The notes: a model not told the origin generated them from the sequence alone. A stretch of DNA of 64,000 nucleotides from UBA8079 sp049601915 (GCA_049601915.1 JBMYRB010000002.1:124001-188000), one strand, 5' to 3'. Shown: positions 45,463 to 54,552, counted from the stretch's first letter. Translations and numbers: made by a program.

Positions 45463-46047
45463 TCAGCCGCGGGTCTGGCCGGGCTCCCAGAGGATGTCAG
45501 CCTTGCCGTCGTCGTTGAGCGCGCGCGCCAGCACGAACAGGTGGTCCGACAAGCGGTTCGCATATTTCAGCGCGTGGGAATTCACTGTCTCCCGGCTCGC
45601 CAGCTCGGTCATCAGCCGCTCGGCCCGGCGCACCACGGTGCGCGCCAGGTGCAGCTGAGCTGCCGCGGGGGTGCCGCCGGGCAGGATGAATGAGGTGAGC
45701 GGCGACAGGTCTTCGTTGATGGCATCGATCTCCGCTTCGAGGCGTTCGACCTGTTCCGCGACGATGCGCAGCGCGCCCTCGGACTTGCTGGCCGCGCGGG
45801 CATCGCCCTCCGGCGTGCACAGATCGGCACCCAGATCGAACAGATCATTCTGGATGCGCCGGAGCATCGCGTCGGTCTCCGGCTCGTCGCCGGTATGCAG
45901 CCGGGCCAGCCCGATGACCGCGTTGGCTTCGTCGACCGTGCCATAGGCGGCCACCCGTAGGTCATGCTTTGCCACCCGGTCGCCCGAACCGAGCGAGGTG
46001 TCGCCGCCATCGCCGCCGCGGGTATAGATTTTCGTGAGCTGGACCAT
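45463..46047 (-). CDS. Corrinoid adenosyltransferase, PduO type
   Basis: 194 aa ATP:cob(I)alamin adenosyltransferase, making adenosylcobalamin. N-terminal KIYTRGGDGGDTSLGSGDRV (ATP-binding) and YGTVDEANAVIGLARL, then LPGGTPAAAQLHLARTVVRRAERL are the family motifs. The neighbouring etf/hbd genes suggest a link to methylmalonyl-CoA metabolism in fatty-acid use, though no mutase is present. HIG1 gene lies 10 bases upstream. Also known as cobO-like or ATR; PduO fold is clear. Confidence 0.92.
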   Translation of the reverse strand: MVQLTKIYTRGGDGGDTSLGSGDRVAKHDLRVAAYGTVDEANAVIGLARLHTGDEPETDAMLRRIQNDLFDLGADLCTPEGDARAASKSEGALRIVAEQVERLEAEIDAINEDLSPLTSFILPGGTPAAAQLHLARTVVRRAERLMTELASRETVNSHALKYANRLSDHLFVLARALNDDGKADILWEPGQTRG

Positions 46048-46057
46048 GCTTCGCGCC

Positions 46058-46270
46058 TCAGTTGCCTTGGCTTGCCGCGAGCACGAACAGCAGGAACAGC
46101 GCGATCGCGGCCGCCTGCAGCGCCACGCGCGCGCGCATCAGCTTGTTGCCGTATTTGCGGTTGAACTCGCCGCCGCGCGCCATCGCGATCAGGCCGAAGA
46201 TCAGGACCAGCATGACGGCCGCAAGGGCGATGGCGAGCAGGATGGAGAGGGCTTTCATGGTCGCGATCAT
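46058..46270 (-). CDS. HIG1-domain twin transmembrane protein
   Basis: 70 aa with two membrane segments (about 8-30, 48-66) joined by a basic loop with FNRKYGNKLMRARVALQ. That loop fits the QRRQ-like HIG1 motif (RxRxxxQ). Mitochondrial HIG1 proteins associate with respiratory supercomplexes; bacterial ones are poorly known. It starts at 46270 (MIATMK) or 46258. Located directly upstream of the adenosyltransferase on the same strand. Confidence 0.75.
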   Translation of the reverse strand: MIATMKALSILLAIALAAVMLVLIFGLIAMARGGEFNRKYGNKLMRARVALQAAAIALFLLFVLAASQGN

Positions 46271-46472
46271 ATCGGGCTAGGCGTGTCATGGCGAGGGCCA
46301 TCGGCGGGCGGGGATGCGCAATTCTTGACCCATCAGGCGGAGATTTGTAGGTTCCGCGCCATGAACGGAATGCGGTCCATTCTTATTGACGGCCCGGCGT
46401 ACGCCAGACTTACGGGGCGGCGGCCGGGAGCGCATGCCTACGCAACGTCAATTCAAAAGGAGTCCGTTCACA

Positions 46473-46781
46473 ATGTCCTTACACAATCACCCGCATACTC
46501 AACCTGAAGAACGAACCGACGCGGTTCACTGTTTCTCGGTCCGGGCCGTCGCCGATCCGGGTATGATGCCGCGTCTGATGGAACTCTGGGCGAAGCGCGG
46601 CCTGCTGCCCGATCGGTGGCACGGCGTGCGCGACGAGACGAGCGGGACCTATGTCGATATCGACATCGAATCGGGTGAGATCGATCACGCGCTGGCCACG
46701 CAGATGGCCGCGGCCATGCGGGCCATGTTCGGCGTCTCCCATGTGCTGGTCTCGGAAAAACGCCGCGCGGCTCGCGCCTGA
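46473..46781 (+). CDS. Small ACT-like domain protein
   Basis: 102 aa. After a polar leader the body reads HCFSVRAVADPGMMPRLMEL, WAKRGLLPDRWHG and then SHVLVSEKR. This follows the beta-alpha-beta pattern of an ACT domain such as in IlvM/IlvN, where ADPGMMPRL corresponds to the ligand-binding turn. No acetolactate synthase or other partner lies nearby. ATG at 46473 follows AAAAGGAG. Binds an amino acid perhaps; role unknown. Confidence 0.65.
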   Translation: MSLHNHPHTQPEERTDAVHCFSVRAVADPGMMPRLMELWAKRGLLPDRWHGVRDETSGTYVDIDIESGEIDHALATQMAAAMRAMFGVSHVLVSEKRRAARA

Positions 46782-46806
46782 AACCTGTTGGTGGCGGTAG
46801 AACGCG

Positions 46807-47658
46807 ATGGGCCTCTACGATCATATCGTCGCGTGCAACGCCCACAGCTTCGACGGCAGGCTGCCATTCATTGTGGGCGGGGTGCAGGTCGGCTGGGTGC
46901 GTCGCGAACTCGCCGAGCTGATGACCCGCTGGGGCCATTACTTCAAGGTCACCGATAGCGAGGTGGCGACCCTCGAAAGCCTCAAGGATGTGGAGGAACG
47001 CTCCCGGGCGCTGGCCGAGGCGGGTACGGCGCTGGTCGTCAAACAGGCGCTGCCGCGCAACCGCAAGGAACTCTGTCCGGTATCAACGCGTTTTGATGGC
47101 GAGGTCCTGATGCGGATCGACCGAGCTTGGCTCGAATCCTTCGGCGTGATCTCCTACGGGGTTCATGTGAACGGCTATGTGGAGACCGCGGACGGTCCGG
47201 AACTGTGGATCGGCGTGCGGTCGAAGAATCGCGAAGTCGCACCCGGCAAGCTCGACAATATGATCGCCGGCGGCCTGCCGGTCGGGTTGAACGTGATGGA
47301 AAACGTCATCAAGGAAGCCGCCGAGGAAGCCTCGGTGCCCGAAGCGCTGGCGCAGACGGCCCGACCCGCGGGGGTGATCACCTATACCCTCGACACACAG
47401 AGGGGCATCCGGCGCGACATGCTGTTCGTCTATGACCTCATGCTGCCGGCGGACTTCGAGCCCGTAAACACCGATGGCGAGGTCAGCGGCTTCGTGAAGT
47501 GGCCCGTGCAACAGGCCCTGCGAGTGATCGACGAGACCGACGAATTCAAGTTCAACGTCAACCTGGTGATCATCGATTTTGCGATCCGTCACGGGCTGAT
47601 CGCGCCCGAGCATCCCGACTATGCGCGCCTGGTTCGCGGTCTTCGTGCCTGGGCCTGA
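46807..47658 (+). CDS. DUF4743 and Nudix hydrolase
   Basis: 283 aa. The N-terminal DUF4743 domain (about 1-120) precedes a Nudix domain with box GGLPVGLNVMENVIKEAAEEAS (155-176). The box departs from GX5EX7REUXEEXGU (K169 for R, S176 for G), as usual in this family. Yeast homologue YJR142W hydrolyses damaged thiamine diphosphate analogues, so a metabolite-cleaning role is possible. It stands 26 bases after the ACT-like gene on the same strand. Confidence 0.85.
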   Translation: MGLYDHIVACNAHSFDGRLPFIVGGVQVGWVRRELAELMTRWGHYFKVTDSEVATLESLKDVEERSRALAEAGTALVVKQALPRNRKELCPVSTRFDGEVLMRIDRAWLESFGVISYGVHVNGYVETADGPELWIGVRSKNREVAPGKLDNMIAGGLPVGLNVMENVIKEAAEEASVPEALAQTARPAGVITYTLDTQRGIRRDMLFVYDLMLPADFEPVNTDGEVSGFVKWPVQQALRVIDETDEFKFNVNLVIIDFAIRHGLIAPEHPDYARLVRGLRAWA

Positions 47659-47671
47659 TAAAACCCCGATC

Positions 47672-48577
47672 TCAGAATTCGTTGGCGTTCGCGGCACCCC
47701 GGGCGATCTGGCGGATCGCCATCGCCCAGATCTCATCCGGGTCGGTGCTGGCGTCCCGCATGGCGCGCAAGGTAAACGCCTTGTCCCTCTTGGCCAGCCG
47801 CTCGCCATCGCTGTTGGCCAACAGCGGCGTGTGGTGCCATTCGGGCACATCGAGATCGAGCAGCGCCTGGAGCAGCCGGTGGATGTGGGTCGCGGCGAAC
47901 AAATCCGTGCCGCGGGTCACTAGGGTGACGCCCTGGGCCGCATCGTCGACGGTCACAGCCAAATGATAGCTGGTCACTACGTCCTTGCGGGCGAGCACCA
48001 CGTCGCCGAAGATCTCCGGTGTCGCAGTCTGTTCGCCGCGTGAGCGATCATGCCAGGTGAGCGCCCCGGCCCGGGCGGTCGCGGCGGTCATATTGAGGCG
48101 CAGGGCGTGAGGTTCGCCGTCGGCGATCCGCGCCGCACGTGTTTCCGCGTCGAGCGATATACAGATGCCCGGATAGATCGGGCCGTCGGGACCGTCATGG
48201 GTCAGATGCGGTGCCGCCCCGGACCGGGCGATCTCCGCGGCGATATCCTTGCGGGTGCAGAAGCAGGGATAGAGCAGACCCATCTCGTCGAGGGTCCCGA
48301 GCGCGGTGGCGTATTCGTCCATCCGCTCCGACTGGCGCCAGACTGGCTGGGCCCATTCCAGTCCCAGCCAGGCCATATCCTCGATGATCGCGTCCTCGAA
48401 CTTGGGCCGGCAGCGTCCCTGGTCGATGTCCTCGATGCGCAGGATGAACCGGCCTTCGGCCGCGCTTGCCAGACGCGCCGCGAACAGCGCGGAATAGGCG
48501 TGACCGAGATGCAGCAGGCCGGTCGGCGACGGGGCGAACCGGGTGGTGAACGTTTCGACGGGTGATTGGTTTCTCAT
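47672..48577 (-). CDS. gluQ: Glutamyl-Q tRNA(Asp) synthetase
   Basis: 301 aa. The class I HIGH motif is HLGH (23-26) in TTRFAPSPTGLLHLGHAYSA; zinc Cys are in PCFCTRKD; the KMSKS-like loop is LAKRDKAF. The protein lacks the anticodon-binding domain of GluRS, and length (about 300) matches GluQ, which glutamylates queuosine in tRNA-Asp. ATG at 48577 was chosen since the family starts here. It converges with the Nudix gene. Confidence 0.92.
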   Translation of the reverse strand: MRNQSPVETFTTRFAPSPTGLLHLGHAYSALFAARLASAAEGRFILRIEDIDQGRCRPKFEDAIIEDMAWLGLEWAQPVWRQSERMDEYATALGTLDEMGLLYPCFCTRKDIAAEIARSGAAPHLTHDGPDGPIYPGICISLDAETRAARIADGEPHALRLNMTAATARAGALTWHDRSRGEQTATPEIFGDVVLARKDVVTSYHLAVTVDDAAQGVTLVTRGTDLFAATHIHRLLQALLDLDVPEWHHTPLLANSDGERLAKRDKAFTLRAMRDASTDPDEIWAMAIRQIARGAANANEF

Positions 48578-48660
48578 GCGAGGTGGTTCATCGGGATTCC
48601 GAGTTGATCTTGGTGCAGCAATCAGGGTCAATGCGCGGGCGTTGATAAGGTGATGATGCG

Positions 48661-49278
48661 ATGAAAACACGCAAACGGCTAGAGGCGGGGCTCGAAGAAC
48701 TGGCCGCACTCGACCCGCGTATGGGCGAACTCTGGGCGCATACGGGCACGCCGGGACCGCGCGCCCGCCCGCCGGGTTTCACGACCCTGTTGCGGGTGAT
48801 TGTCGGCCAGCAGCTCTCGACCCACGCCGCGGCGGCCATCTGGAAGCGAATGGAGGTCGCGGGCATCACCAAGGAACCGACGGTGTTCATCGTCCAGGAT
48901 GACGAAGCGCTTCGCGCGTGCGGACTCAGCCGGCAGAAGATCGTCTACGCCCGGGGGCTCGCCGAGGCGATCGTGTCCAGCGGTCTCGATCTCAACGGGC
49001 TTCGAAAGCAGGACGACGACATGGCGATCGATGCGCTGGTCGCGCTCAAGGGGATTGGCCGCTGGAGTGCGGAGGTCTACCTGCTGTTCGCCCTCGGCCG
49101 GCCCGATATCATGCTGGCCGACGACCTGGCGCTGGTCGCTTCGGCGGGCAAGCATCTGGGCGACGGTAGCCGCTGGACTCCTGGGCAGCTGCGCAAGGAG
49201 GCCGAGCAGAAATGGCGGCCCTGGCGCAGCGCGGCGGCAAGGCTGCTGTGGCACGCCTACCGTATCTACGCGATATGA
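48661..49278 (+). CDS. DNA-3-methyladenine glycosylase, AlkA-like
   Basis: 205 aa HhH-GPD base-excision glycosylase. FTTLLRVIVGQQLSTHAA (about 40-57), the helix-hairpin-helix ALVALKGIGRWSAEVY (125-140) and the catalytic Asp in ADDLAL (D154 or D155) are seen. Removes alkylated purines. Shorter than E. coli AlkA (282), lacking the N-terminal domain, as is common. Followed by an esterase gene on the same strand. Confidence 0.9.
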   Translation: MKTRKRLEAGLEELAALDPRMGELWAHTGTPGPRARPPGFTTLLRVIVGQQLSTHAAAAIWKRMEVAGITKEPTVFIVQDDEALRACGLSRQKIVYARGLAEAIVSSGLDLNGLRKQDDDMAIDALVALKGIGRWSAEVYLLFALGRPDIMLADDLALVASAGKHLGDGSRWTPGQLRKEAEQKWRPWRSAAARLLWHAYRIYAI

Positions 49279-49309
49279 TGCACCCAATCACAACGCAAAA
49301 GGCCAGATC

Positions 49310-49972
49310 ATGACCGAACCCCAACTGACCGGACCGAGCTACGGTCCCGCCTCTGGCAACCCGCCCAAACAGCTCGTCGTGCTGCTCCATGGCCGGGGTG
49401 CGGACGGCAACGACCTGATCGGCCTGGCGCCGATGCTCGCCGGAGATTTGCCCGATGCGCTATTCTTGGCGCCCGACGCGCCCGATCCCTGCGAGGGGGC
49501 GCCGTTCGGTCTGCAATGGTTCAGCCTGACGGACCGCTCGCCCGAGAATATTGCCGCCGGGGTGCGCAGTGTGGCCCCGGCGATCGACGCGTTTCTCGAT
49601 CATCACCTGGCACGCCATGGTCTAACCGACACCGACCTCGCGTTGTTCGGTTTCAGCCAGGGCTGCATGATGGCGCTGCATATCGGCCTGCGCCGCGCGA
49701 CGGCGTCTGCGGCCGTGCTCGGCTATTCGGGCATGCTCGCGGCGGCCGACAGCCTCGCCGACGAGATCACCGCTCGCCCGCCGGTCCTGCTGGTGCATGG
49801 CGAGGCCGACGAGGTCGTGCCCCATGCGGCCCTCGCGATGGCCGAAACGGCCCTGCGTGACGCGGGCGTCAACGTTGAGGCGGTCTCGCGGCCGGGCTTG
49901 GGTCACGGCATCGACGATGACGGTATCGGGCGCGCCGTCGCGCTTCTGGGTCGGGCGTTTGCGGCCGACTGA
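49310..49972 (+). CDS. Carboxylesterase / phospholipase-family hydrolase
   Basis: 220 aa alpha/beta hydrolase. VVLLHGRGADGNDLIGLAPML (about 23-43), nucleophile S116 in GFSQGC, Asp in HGEADEVVPH and His in GLGHGID. YpfH/EstB-type proteins in this group cleave short acyl esters. ATG at 49310 begins the family. 31 bases downstream of the glycosylase gene; a shared transcript is likely. Confidence 0.88.
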   Translation: MTEPQLTGPSYGPASGNPPKQLVVLLHGRGADGNDLIGLAPMLAGDLPDALFLAPDAPDPCEGAPFGLQWFSLTDRSPENIAAGVRSVAPAIDAFLDHHLARHGLTDTDLALFGFSQGCMMALHIGLRRATASAAVLGYSGMLAAADSLADEITARPPVLLVHGEADEVVPHAALAMAETALRDAGVNVEAVSRPGLGHGIDDDGIGRAVALLGRAFAAD

Positions 49973-50087
49973 GTTGGACAACATACGAGCAGACGGGATA
50001 GTCGGCGGACGGTATTTTGATGAGAATCGGAGTTTGTTGCTTAGTCTTTAAGTTGATCCACTGAGGGTCACCTCTGGGAGGGCAAGG

Positions 50088-50648
50088 ATGGACGTCGCGC
50101 TGGAACAATGTCCGGCACTCGTGCTCAACGCGGATTTCCGCCCGCTGAGCTATTTCCCCTTGTCCGTCTGGCCCTGGCAGGACGCCGTGAAGGCGACGCT
50201 CATGGGCCGGGTCAACACGGTCGCCGAATATGACCGGGTTATCCGCTCACCCAACCTCGAAATGCCCCTGCCCAGCGTGGTCTCCCTCAAGGAGTATATC
50301 CGCCCGGCGGACAAGCCCGCCTTCACCCGCTTCAACGTGTTTCTTCGCGACCGCTTCACCTGCCAGTATTCCGGCCAGCGCCTGCCGGCCCACGAGCTGA
50401 CCTTCGATCATGTGATCCCGCGCTCGCGCGGCGGGCGCACTTCGTGGGAGAATGTGGTGACGGCGTCGGGGGCGTGTAACCTCGCGAAGGCGAACCGCAC
50501 GCCGGAGGAGGCCGGCATGCAGCTCCTGAACAAGCCCCGCCAGCCCGACACCTGGGAGCTGATCGAGAACGGCCGCGCCTTCCCGCCCAACTTCCTCCAC
50601 GAAAGCTGGGGCGACTATCTCTATTGGGATACCGAGCTGGTCGACTAG
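50088..50648 (+). CDS. HNH endonuclease
   Basis: 186 aa. RDRFTCQYSGQ begins the HNH core; DHVIPRSRGG gives the catalytic His; SWENVVTASGACN the Asn and last metal-site part. The N-terminal region, VLNADFRPLSYFPLSVWPWQDAV, is typical of the common chromosomal alphaproteobacterial HNH protein. Biological role unclear; it is not in a mobile element. Ribosome site GGGAGGG precedes the ATG by about 10 bases. Confidence 0.88.
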   Translation: MDVALEQCPALVLNADFRPLSYFPLSVWPWQDAVKATLMGRVNTVAEYDRVIRSPNLEMPLPSVVSLKEYIRPADKPAFTRFNVFLRDRFTCQYSGQRLPAHELTFDHVIPRSRGGRTSWENVVTASGACNLAKANRTPEEAGMQLLNKPRQPDTWELIENGRAFPPNFLHESWGDYLYWDTELVD

Positions 50649-50660
50649 GGGGCCGGTTTG

Positions 50661-51236
50661 TCAGACCCGCGTCGACAGCCAGATGGCCGCGCGGGTGCCG
50701 GTCTTGATGAATTCCGACATGACCCGATAGCCGGGCGCGGCTTCCGCATCATGGGCGAGCCCGGTTTCCTTGTGCTCGATCTCCTCGGCGCGGAACTCGT
50801 CGATCAGGTCGCGCAGTTCCGCCTCGTCCTCGCCGAGCTTCTCGGACTGGTCGGCGTAATGCTCCTGTATGACATCCTCGACCGCGACTGTGCAGGCCAT
50901 GGCGGCCTTCTCGCCCATGGCCGCCGTGGCCGCACCTAGCGCGAAGCCTGCGGCCTGCCAGACGGGTGACAGGAGAGTCGGGCGTACCCGTCGCTCGACG
51001 ATCAGCTTGTCGAAGGCCTCGAGATGCTTCTTTTCTTGGTCGGCCATGTGCCGGATGGTCTCGCCGACGGGGTGCTTACCGAGGACCGCGAGTTGGCCCG
51101 CGTAAATCCGTGCCGCGCCGAACTCGCCGGCATGATCCACCCGGATCATCCGTTCGATCAAGGTCTCCCGGTCCGGGTCGCCCGGCAGTCGGTCCTCACC
51201 GGTTTTCTCGGGACGTTTGGAGTCAGTTTCGCTCAT
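50661..51236 (-). CDS. coq7: Demethoxyubiquinone hydroxylase (Coq7)
   Basis: 191 aa di-iron hydroxylase in ubiquinone synthesis. Four-helix bundle ligands: E in DHAGEFGAARIY, ExxH in ADQEKKHLEAF, E in VAVEDVIQEHY and EEIEHKE. The ATG at 51236 overlaps the dsbB stop by 4 bases. Longer start at 51269 adds 11 residues before SETD. Makes the quinone that Sdh, Etf and DsbB reduce. Confidence 0.93.
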   Translation of the reverse strand: MSETDSKRPEKTGEDRLPGDPDRETLIERMIRVDHAGEFGAARIYAGQLAVLGKHPVGETIRHMADQEKKHLEAFDKLIVERRVRPTLLSPVWQAAGFALGAATAAMGEKAAMACTVAVEDVIQEHYADQSEKLGEDEAELRDLIDEFRAEEIEHKETGLAHDAEAAPGYRVMSEFIKTGTRAAIWLSTRV

Positions 51237-51766
51237 GCCGTCTCCTGCCAGAAACCCAGTGCCGCCCACGCGGATGCCGCCGCGAGGATGACGGAGATGA
51301 TGAGATTATAGCCTGCCATTGAAATACCGAAGAGAGACCATGCCACGTCGTCGCAGCGCACCAGCGGCGTGGCGAACAGCTTCGCCTTGAGCTCCTCGAT
51401 GGACATGTTGGGGTCGTCCAGCCCGCCGCTGCCGCAGGTCGACAACCCTTCCCACCAATGCTGCTCGACCCCGACGTGGAACCCGGCGATGCCCGCACCC
51501 GCCAGAAACACGAGCCCGCTGATTGCGGCAAACACCGCCAGTACGCCCGGCGCCAGCCGCCTGCGGGCCAGCAACGCCAGGCTGGCGAGGGCGATCACGA
51601 TCCAGTAGGGCCAACGTTGATAGATACAGAGCGTGCAGGGCTGCAGGCCGCCGAAGACCTGGAAGCTCCACGCGCCACCCAGCATGGCGCCGCTGGCGGC
51701 GAGAGTAAGCGCGGGCCAGAGCGCGGCGCGCCGGGTGAGCGTGGTGTGGATATCGGTCAGGGCCAT
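51233..51766 (-). CDS. dsbB: Disulfide bond formation protein B
   Basis: 177 aa inner-membrane quinone-dependent oxidase of DsbA. Four hydrophobic segments. Quinone-side CTLC motif is in LQPCTLCIYQRWPYW; the periplasmic loop has C in LSTCGSGG and PLVRCDD. The sequence fits alphaproteobacterial DsbB. Start at 51766; the frame extends 138 bases upstream, but into antisense sequence. Translationally coupled to coq7. Confidence 0.92.
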   Translation of the reverse strand: MALTDIHTTLTRRAALWPALTLAASGAMLGGAWSFQVFGGLQPCTLCIYQRWPYWIVIALASLALLARRRLAPGVLAVFAAISGLVFLAGAGIAGFHVGVEQHWWEGLSTCGSGGLDDPNMSIEELKAKLFATPLVRCDDVAWSLFGISMAGYNLIISVILAAASAWAALGFWQETA

Positions 51767-51789
51767 GGGTGTGATATGGGGCTCGTGGG

Positions 51790-52371
51790 CTAGAAAACGA
51801 ACTTGATCAGCACGAACCCGCCGATCAACAGCACGATGAAGGCGAGTGCGACCCAGCCCAGATAGCGTTCGACGAAGGCGCGGATCGGCGGACCAAAATA
51901 CCATATCAGGGCCGCGACCAGGAAGAAGCGCAGGCCCCGCGCGGCGACCGACGTGATGCCGAATACCACCGGGTCGAGCTGGGTCACGCCGCTGGCAATG
52001 GTGACCACCTTGTAGGGGAAGGGGGTGACGCCGAAGGTGAAGACGATCCAGGCGCCGAACTCGTTGTATTTCTCGGTGAAGGCCATGAAGGCCTGTTCCA
52101 TGTGGTAGAAGGCGATGACCGGCTCGCCGATCGTCTCAAACAGGGCGAAACCGATGAAGTATCCAAAATAGCCGCCCAGCACCGAGGCGATGGTGCAGAC
52201 TGCCCCCAGCCGCCAGGCCATGTTACGGGCGGCGAGGATCATCGGGATGAGCAAGACGTCGGGGGGAATCGGAAAGAACGAGCTCTCGACGAACGCCACT
52301 GCCGCCAGCGCCCAGATCGCGTGGTGTGACGCGCCGAGGCGCATGGTCCAGTCATAGAGGCCGCGTAGCAT
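51790..52371 (-). CDS. DedA/YqaA-family membrane protein
   Basis: 193 aa. About five hydrophobic segments with the SNARE-associated DedA pattern: VESSFFPIPPDVLLIPM (Pro-rich entrance) and TFGVTPFPYKVVTIASG. DedA proteins act in lipid flipping or proton-motive-force maintenance. ATG at 52371 follows a GAGAGA ribosome-site-like run. 23 bases before dsbB, probably the first gene of the dedA-dsbB-coq7 unit. Confidence 0.88.
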   Translation of the reverse strand: MLRGLYDWTMRLGASHHAIWALAAVAFVESSFFPIPPDVLLIPMILAARNMAWRLGAVCTIASVLGGYFGYFIGFALFETIGEPVIAFYHMEQAFMAFTEKYNEFGAWIVFTFGVTPFPYKVVTIASGVTQLDPVVFGITSVAARGLRFFLVAALIWYFGPPIRAFVERYLGWVALAFIVLLIGGFVLIKFVF

Positions 52372-52476
52372 CTTGTTTCTCTCTCGAGCGTCCGGGTGTG
52401 TTTCCGGGCTCCTTGCGGCCTCGTAACAGGACAGCGTGCGCCTGTCCATCTCGCTCGGCGGGGCGATCGTCTACGT

Positions 52477-52665
52477 TCAGCGGTGCTTGATCTGGCGCAG
52501 GTAAACGACGGTCCCGTCGGCGCCCACGTCGGCCACCCACAGACCGGTATGGATGTAGGTTGTCGCCCGTGCCTGCGGCGCATTCGGCCAGGCGGTCAGA
52601 ATTCCCAGAAACAGGGCCCAGACAGCGATCAGCCCGGCTGCGTTGCGGCAGTAGTTCAGCATCAT
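52477..52665 (-). CDS. Small secreted protein of unknown function
   Basis: 62 aa (or 61 with the second Met). Hydrophobic signal sequence about 10-26 ends near PQARATT, then 35 residues with THTGLWVADVGADGTVV-like hydrophilic sequence. No family recognised. The clear signal supports a real gene, but it is short and no strong ribosome site is visible. Confidence 0.5.
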   Translation of the reverse strand: MMLNYCRNAAGLIAVWALFLGILTAWPNAPQARATTYIHTGLWVADVGADGTVVYLRQIKHR

Positions 52666-52812
52666 CCGTCTCTCGTTGTTGTGCTCGGGGCATAGGTAGG
52701 CTGTCGCGACAGGGTTGGAAGTGACGCCGGTCACAGCATGGCGCATTGCCGAGCCGTCGTGGGGCGGTTGACCGGTTGCGGATGATGTCGGTGCAGAGTA
52801 GAAAAGCCGGGC

Positions 52813-52899
52813 GCGGGCGTGGCGGAATTGGTAGACGCGCTGGATTCAAAATCCAGTTCTGGCAACAGAGTGTCGGTTCAAGTCCGACCGCCCGTACCA
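52813..52899 (+). tRNA. tRNA-Leu (CAA)
   Basis: 87 bases, folds with acceptor stem GCGGGCG/CGCCCGT (one G-U pair), D-arm GGCGGAATTGGTAGACGC, anticodon stem CTGGA/TCCAG with loop TTCAAAA (anticodon CAA), long class II variable arm, T-arm GTCGGTTCAAGTCCGAC, and encoded CCA. The long variable arm and CAA anticodon identify leucine. Stands alone, not in a cluster, before the accessory region. Confidence 0.97.
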
Positions 52900-52973
52900 A
52901 GCTTCAGCGACTTTGATTGCAGAATCGTGGGCGTTCTTGGGGGCGCCAGAGCAAATCGCCTGGGGAGGACGAG

Positions 52974-53792
52974 ATGCCGGTTATCGTACGAGAAAATGAA
53001 ACGACAGCTGTTTCGCAGGATGGCGGAGTGGTCGCCCGGCTGCTGACCGCCGAAATCATCGGCAACGACCAGATCGAGCTGGATCATGTTGCGGTTGCGG
53101 CAGATGGTCGTTTCGAGATTGCACTGGATGCCGGCATGGTCGGCTGGCTGCAGGTCCTCGAAGGCGCGGGCACGCTCAACGATAACACGCTCGACACCAA
53201 GCACATCACCTATCTGCCGTTTGGATTCACTGGCGCCTTTCAGGCCGGAGGTGCAGACAGCCGAATTCTGTTCGCCCGGGTGCCCGACGCGGCGCGGTTT
53301 GATGACGACATCGCCGATATGCCAGGTGAGCTTGTCCATGTGGACTGGACACGGGAACCCGTCCTGCAGTCCGAGCATGACGCGCGCACCCGTGTTTACA
53401 TGGCCACACCGGGGCTCGCGGGCACCAAGGCCTTCAAGGGCGAGATGATTTCCTACCCACCGGGCACGGCAGCCCCCGAGCATCATCATGTGGGTGCGGA
53501 GCATTTCCAGTATGTGGTGGCCGGCGAGGGGACGGCGATGCTCGATGGCACCGCCCACCGACTGCGCGCGGGCGACGTGCTCTACAACTATCAAAACGAG
53601 CCGCACGCATTCATCAACGAGACCGACAGCGACTTCGTATTCGTCGAGTTCTTCGTGCCGGGTCCCTGCGAGACCGTCTGGTCCCCCGGGGCCAACCTGT
53701 GTGCCTGGCTGCCGACCGGTGTCGACAGCGACGGCAACAAGCCCGTCCGCGATATCGGCTATCACGTGCACGGACAGGACGGCGGGATCTAG
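52974..53792 (+). CDS. Bicupin protein
   Basis: 272 aa with two cupin-like halves. The second half (about 155-240) holds the metal-site motif PEHHHVGAEHFQYVVAGEG and then LRAGDVLYNYQNEPHAF; the first half is less conserved. It may be a small-molecule hydrolase, isomerase or sensor. Ureidoglycine aminohydrolase is one bicupin of this size, but I see no specific match. It begins an array read on toward CoxG/M/S/L-like genes, with a 103-base gap. Confidence 0.72.
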   Translation: MPVIVRENETTAVSQDGGVVARLLTAEIIGNDQIELDHVAVAADGRFEIALDAGMVGWLQVLEGAGTLNDNTLDTKHITYLPFGFTGAFQAGGADSRILFARVPDAARFDDDIADMPGELVHVDWTREPVLQSEHDARTRVYMATPGLAGTKAFKGEMISYPPGTAAPEHHHVGAEHFQYVVAGEGTAMLDGTAHRLRAGDVLYNYQNEPHAFINETDSDFVFVEFFVPGPCETVWSPGANLCAWLPTGVDSDGNKPVRDIGYHVHGQDGGI

Positions 53793-53895
53793 CAAGCCGC
53801 CGGTTGCGATTCCGCAATTAGAAAATTACTGTGTGGGCCTGAACAAGGGCGTACCAAGAACGCCTGTGTTGTCGCGATTTGGGACGGGGAGCCCG

Positions 53896-54510
53896 ATGCA
53901 GTTAGAGAATAGTTTTACGGTGCCCGCACTGCCGGATGTCGCGTGGGATATCCTGCTGGATGTGCCGCGGATCGCGCCCTGCATGCCAGGCGCGGAATTG
54001 ACGGAAACCGTCGGCGAGCGGACCTACCGGGGAAACGCCAAGCTGCGGATCGGGCCGGTGTCTCTGACATTTTCGGGCGAGGCGGAAATCACCGAGATCG
54101 ACGCGGACGCGCGTGTCGCCACGGTGCAGGCCAAGGGTAATGACACCAAGGGCCGCGGGGCGGCAAGCGCGACCGTGGTGTTCAAGCTGGTCGCCGACGG
54201 CGATGCCAGCCGGGTGGACATCACCAGCGACATCGATCTGACCGGATCGATCGCCCAGTATGGCCGCGCGTCGGGCCTAATCGACGCGATCGCGGGGCAG
54301 ATCATCTCCGACTTCGCGACGAACCTGGAGGCCGAGATCGGCGCCGCCGGCAGTCCGGTACCAGAGTCCGCACCGTCCGATGCCGCCGCCGACGATGAAC
54401 CGGCGCCATCGGCCGAGGCCGCGGAATTTAAAACAACCGACAACAGCATTTCGGGCATCAGCCTGTTCTTCCGCGCCCTGTGGGCGATGATTCGCGGCAA
54501 GAAAGCCTAG
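53896..54510 (+). CDS. CoxG-like SRPBCC protein
   Basis: 204 aa. SRPBCC/CoxG domain about 1-148, starting QLENSFTVPALPDVAWDILLDV with PRIAPCMPGAEL. An Ala/Pro/Glu-rich linker and a C-terminal hydrophobic-basic tail (ISLFFRALWAMIRGKK) suggest membrane attachment. CoxG anchors or matures CO dehydrogenase-type molybdenum hydroxylases; here it precedes an M-S-L set. The start is ATG 53896. Confidence 0.85.
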   Translation: MQLENSFTVPALPDVAWDILLDVPRIAPCMPGAELTETVGERTYRGNAKLRIGPVSLTFSGEAEITEIDADARVATVQAKGNDTKGRGAASATVVFKLVADGDASRVDITSDIDLTGSIAQYGRASGLIDAIAGQIISDFATNLEAEIGAAGSPVPESAPSDAAADDEPAPSAEAAEFKTTDNSISGISLFFRALWAMIRGKKA

Positions 54511-54552
54511 GGCGATGCGCAACGACATAAACAAGAATATGGAGGCGGCCCG

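Noticed and set aside
47083..47850. 255-codon frame antisense to the Nudix gene
   Set aside because: Shadow of a real gene; no motif and it also overlaps gluQ.
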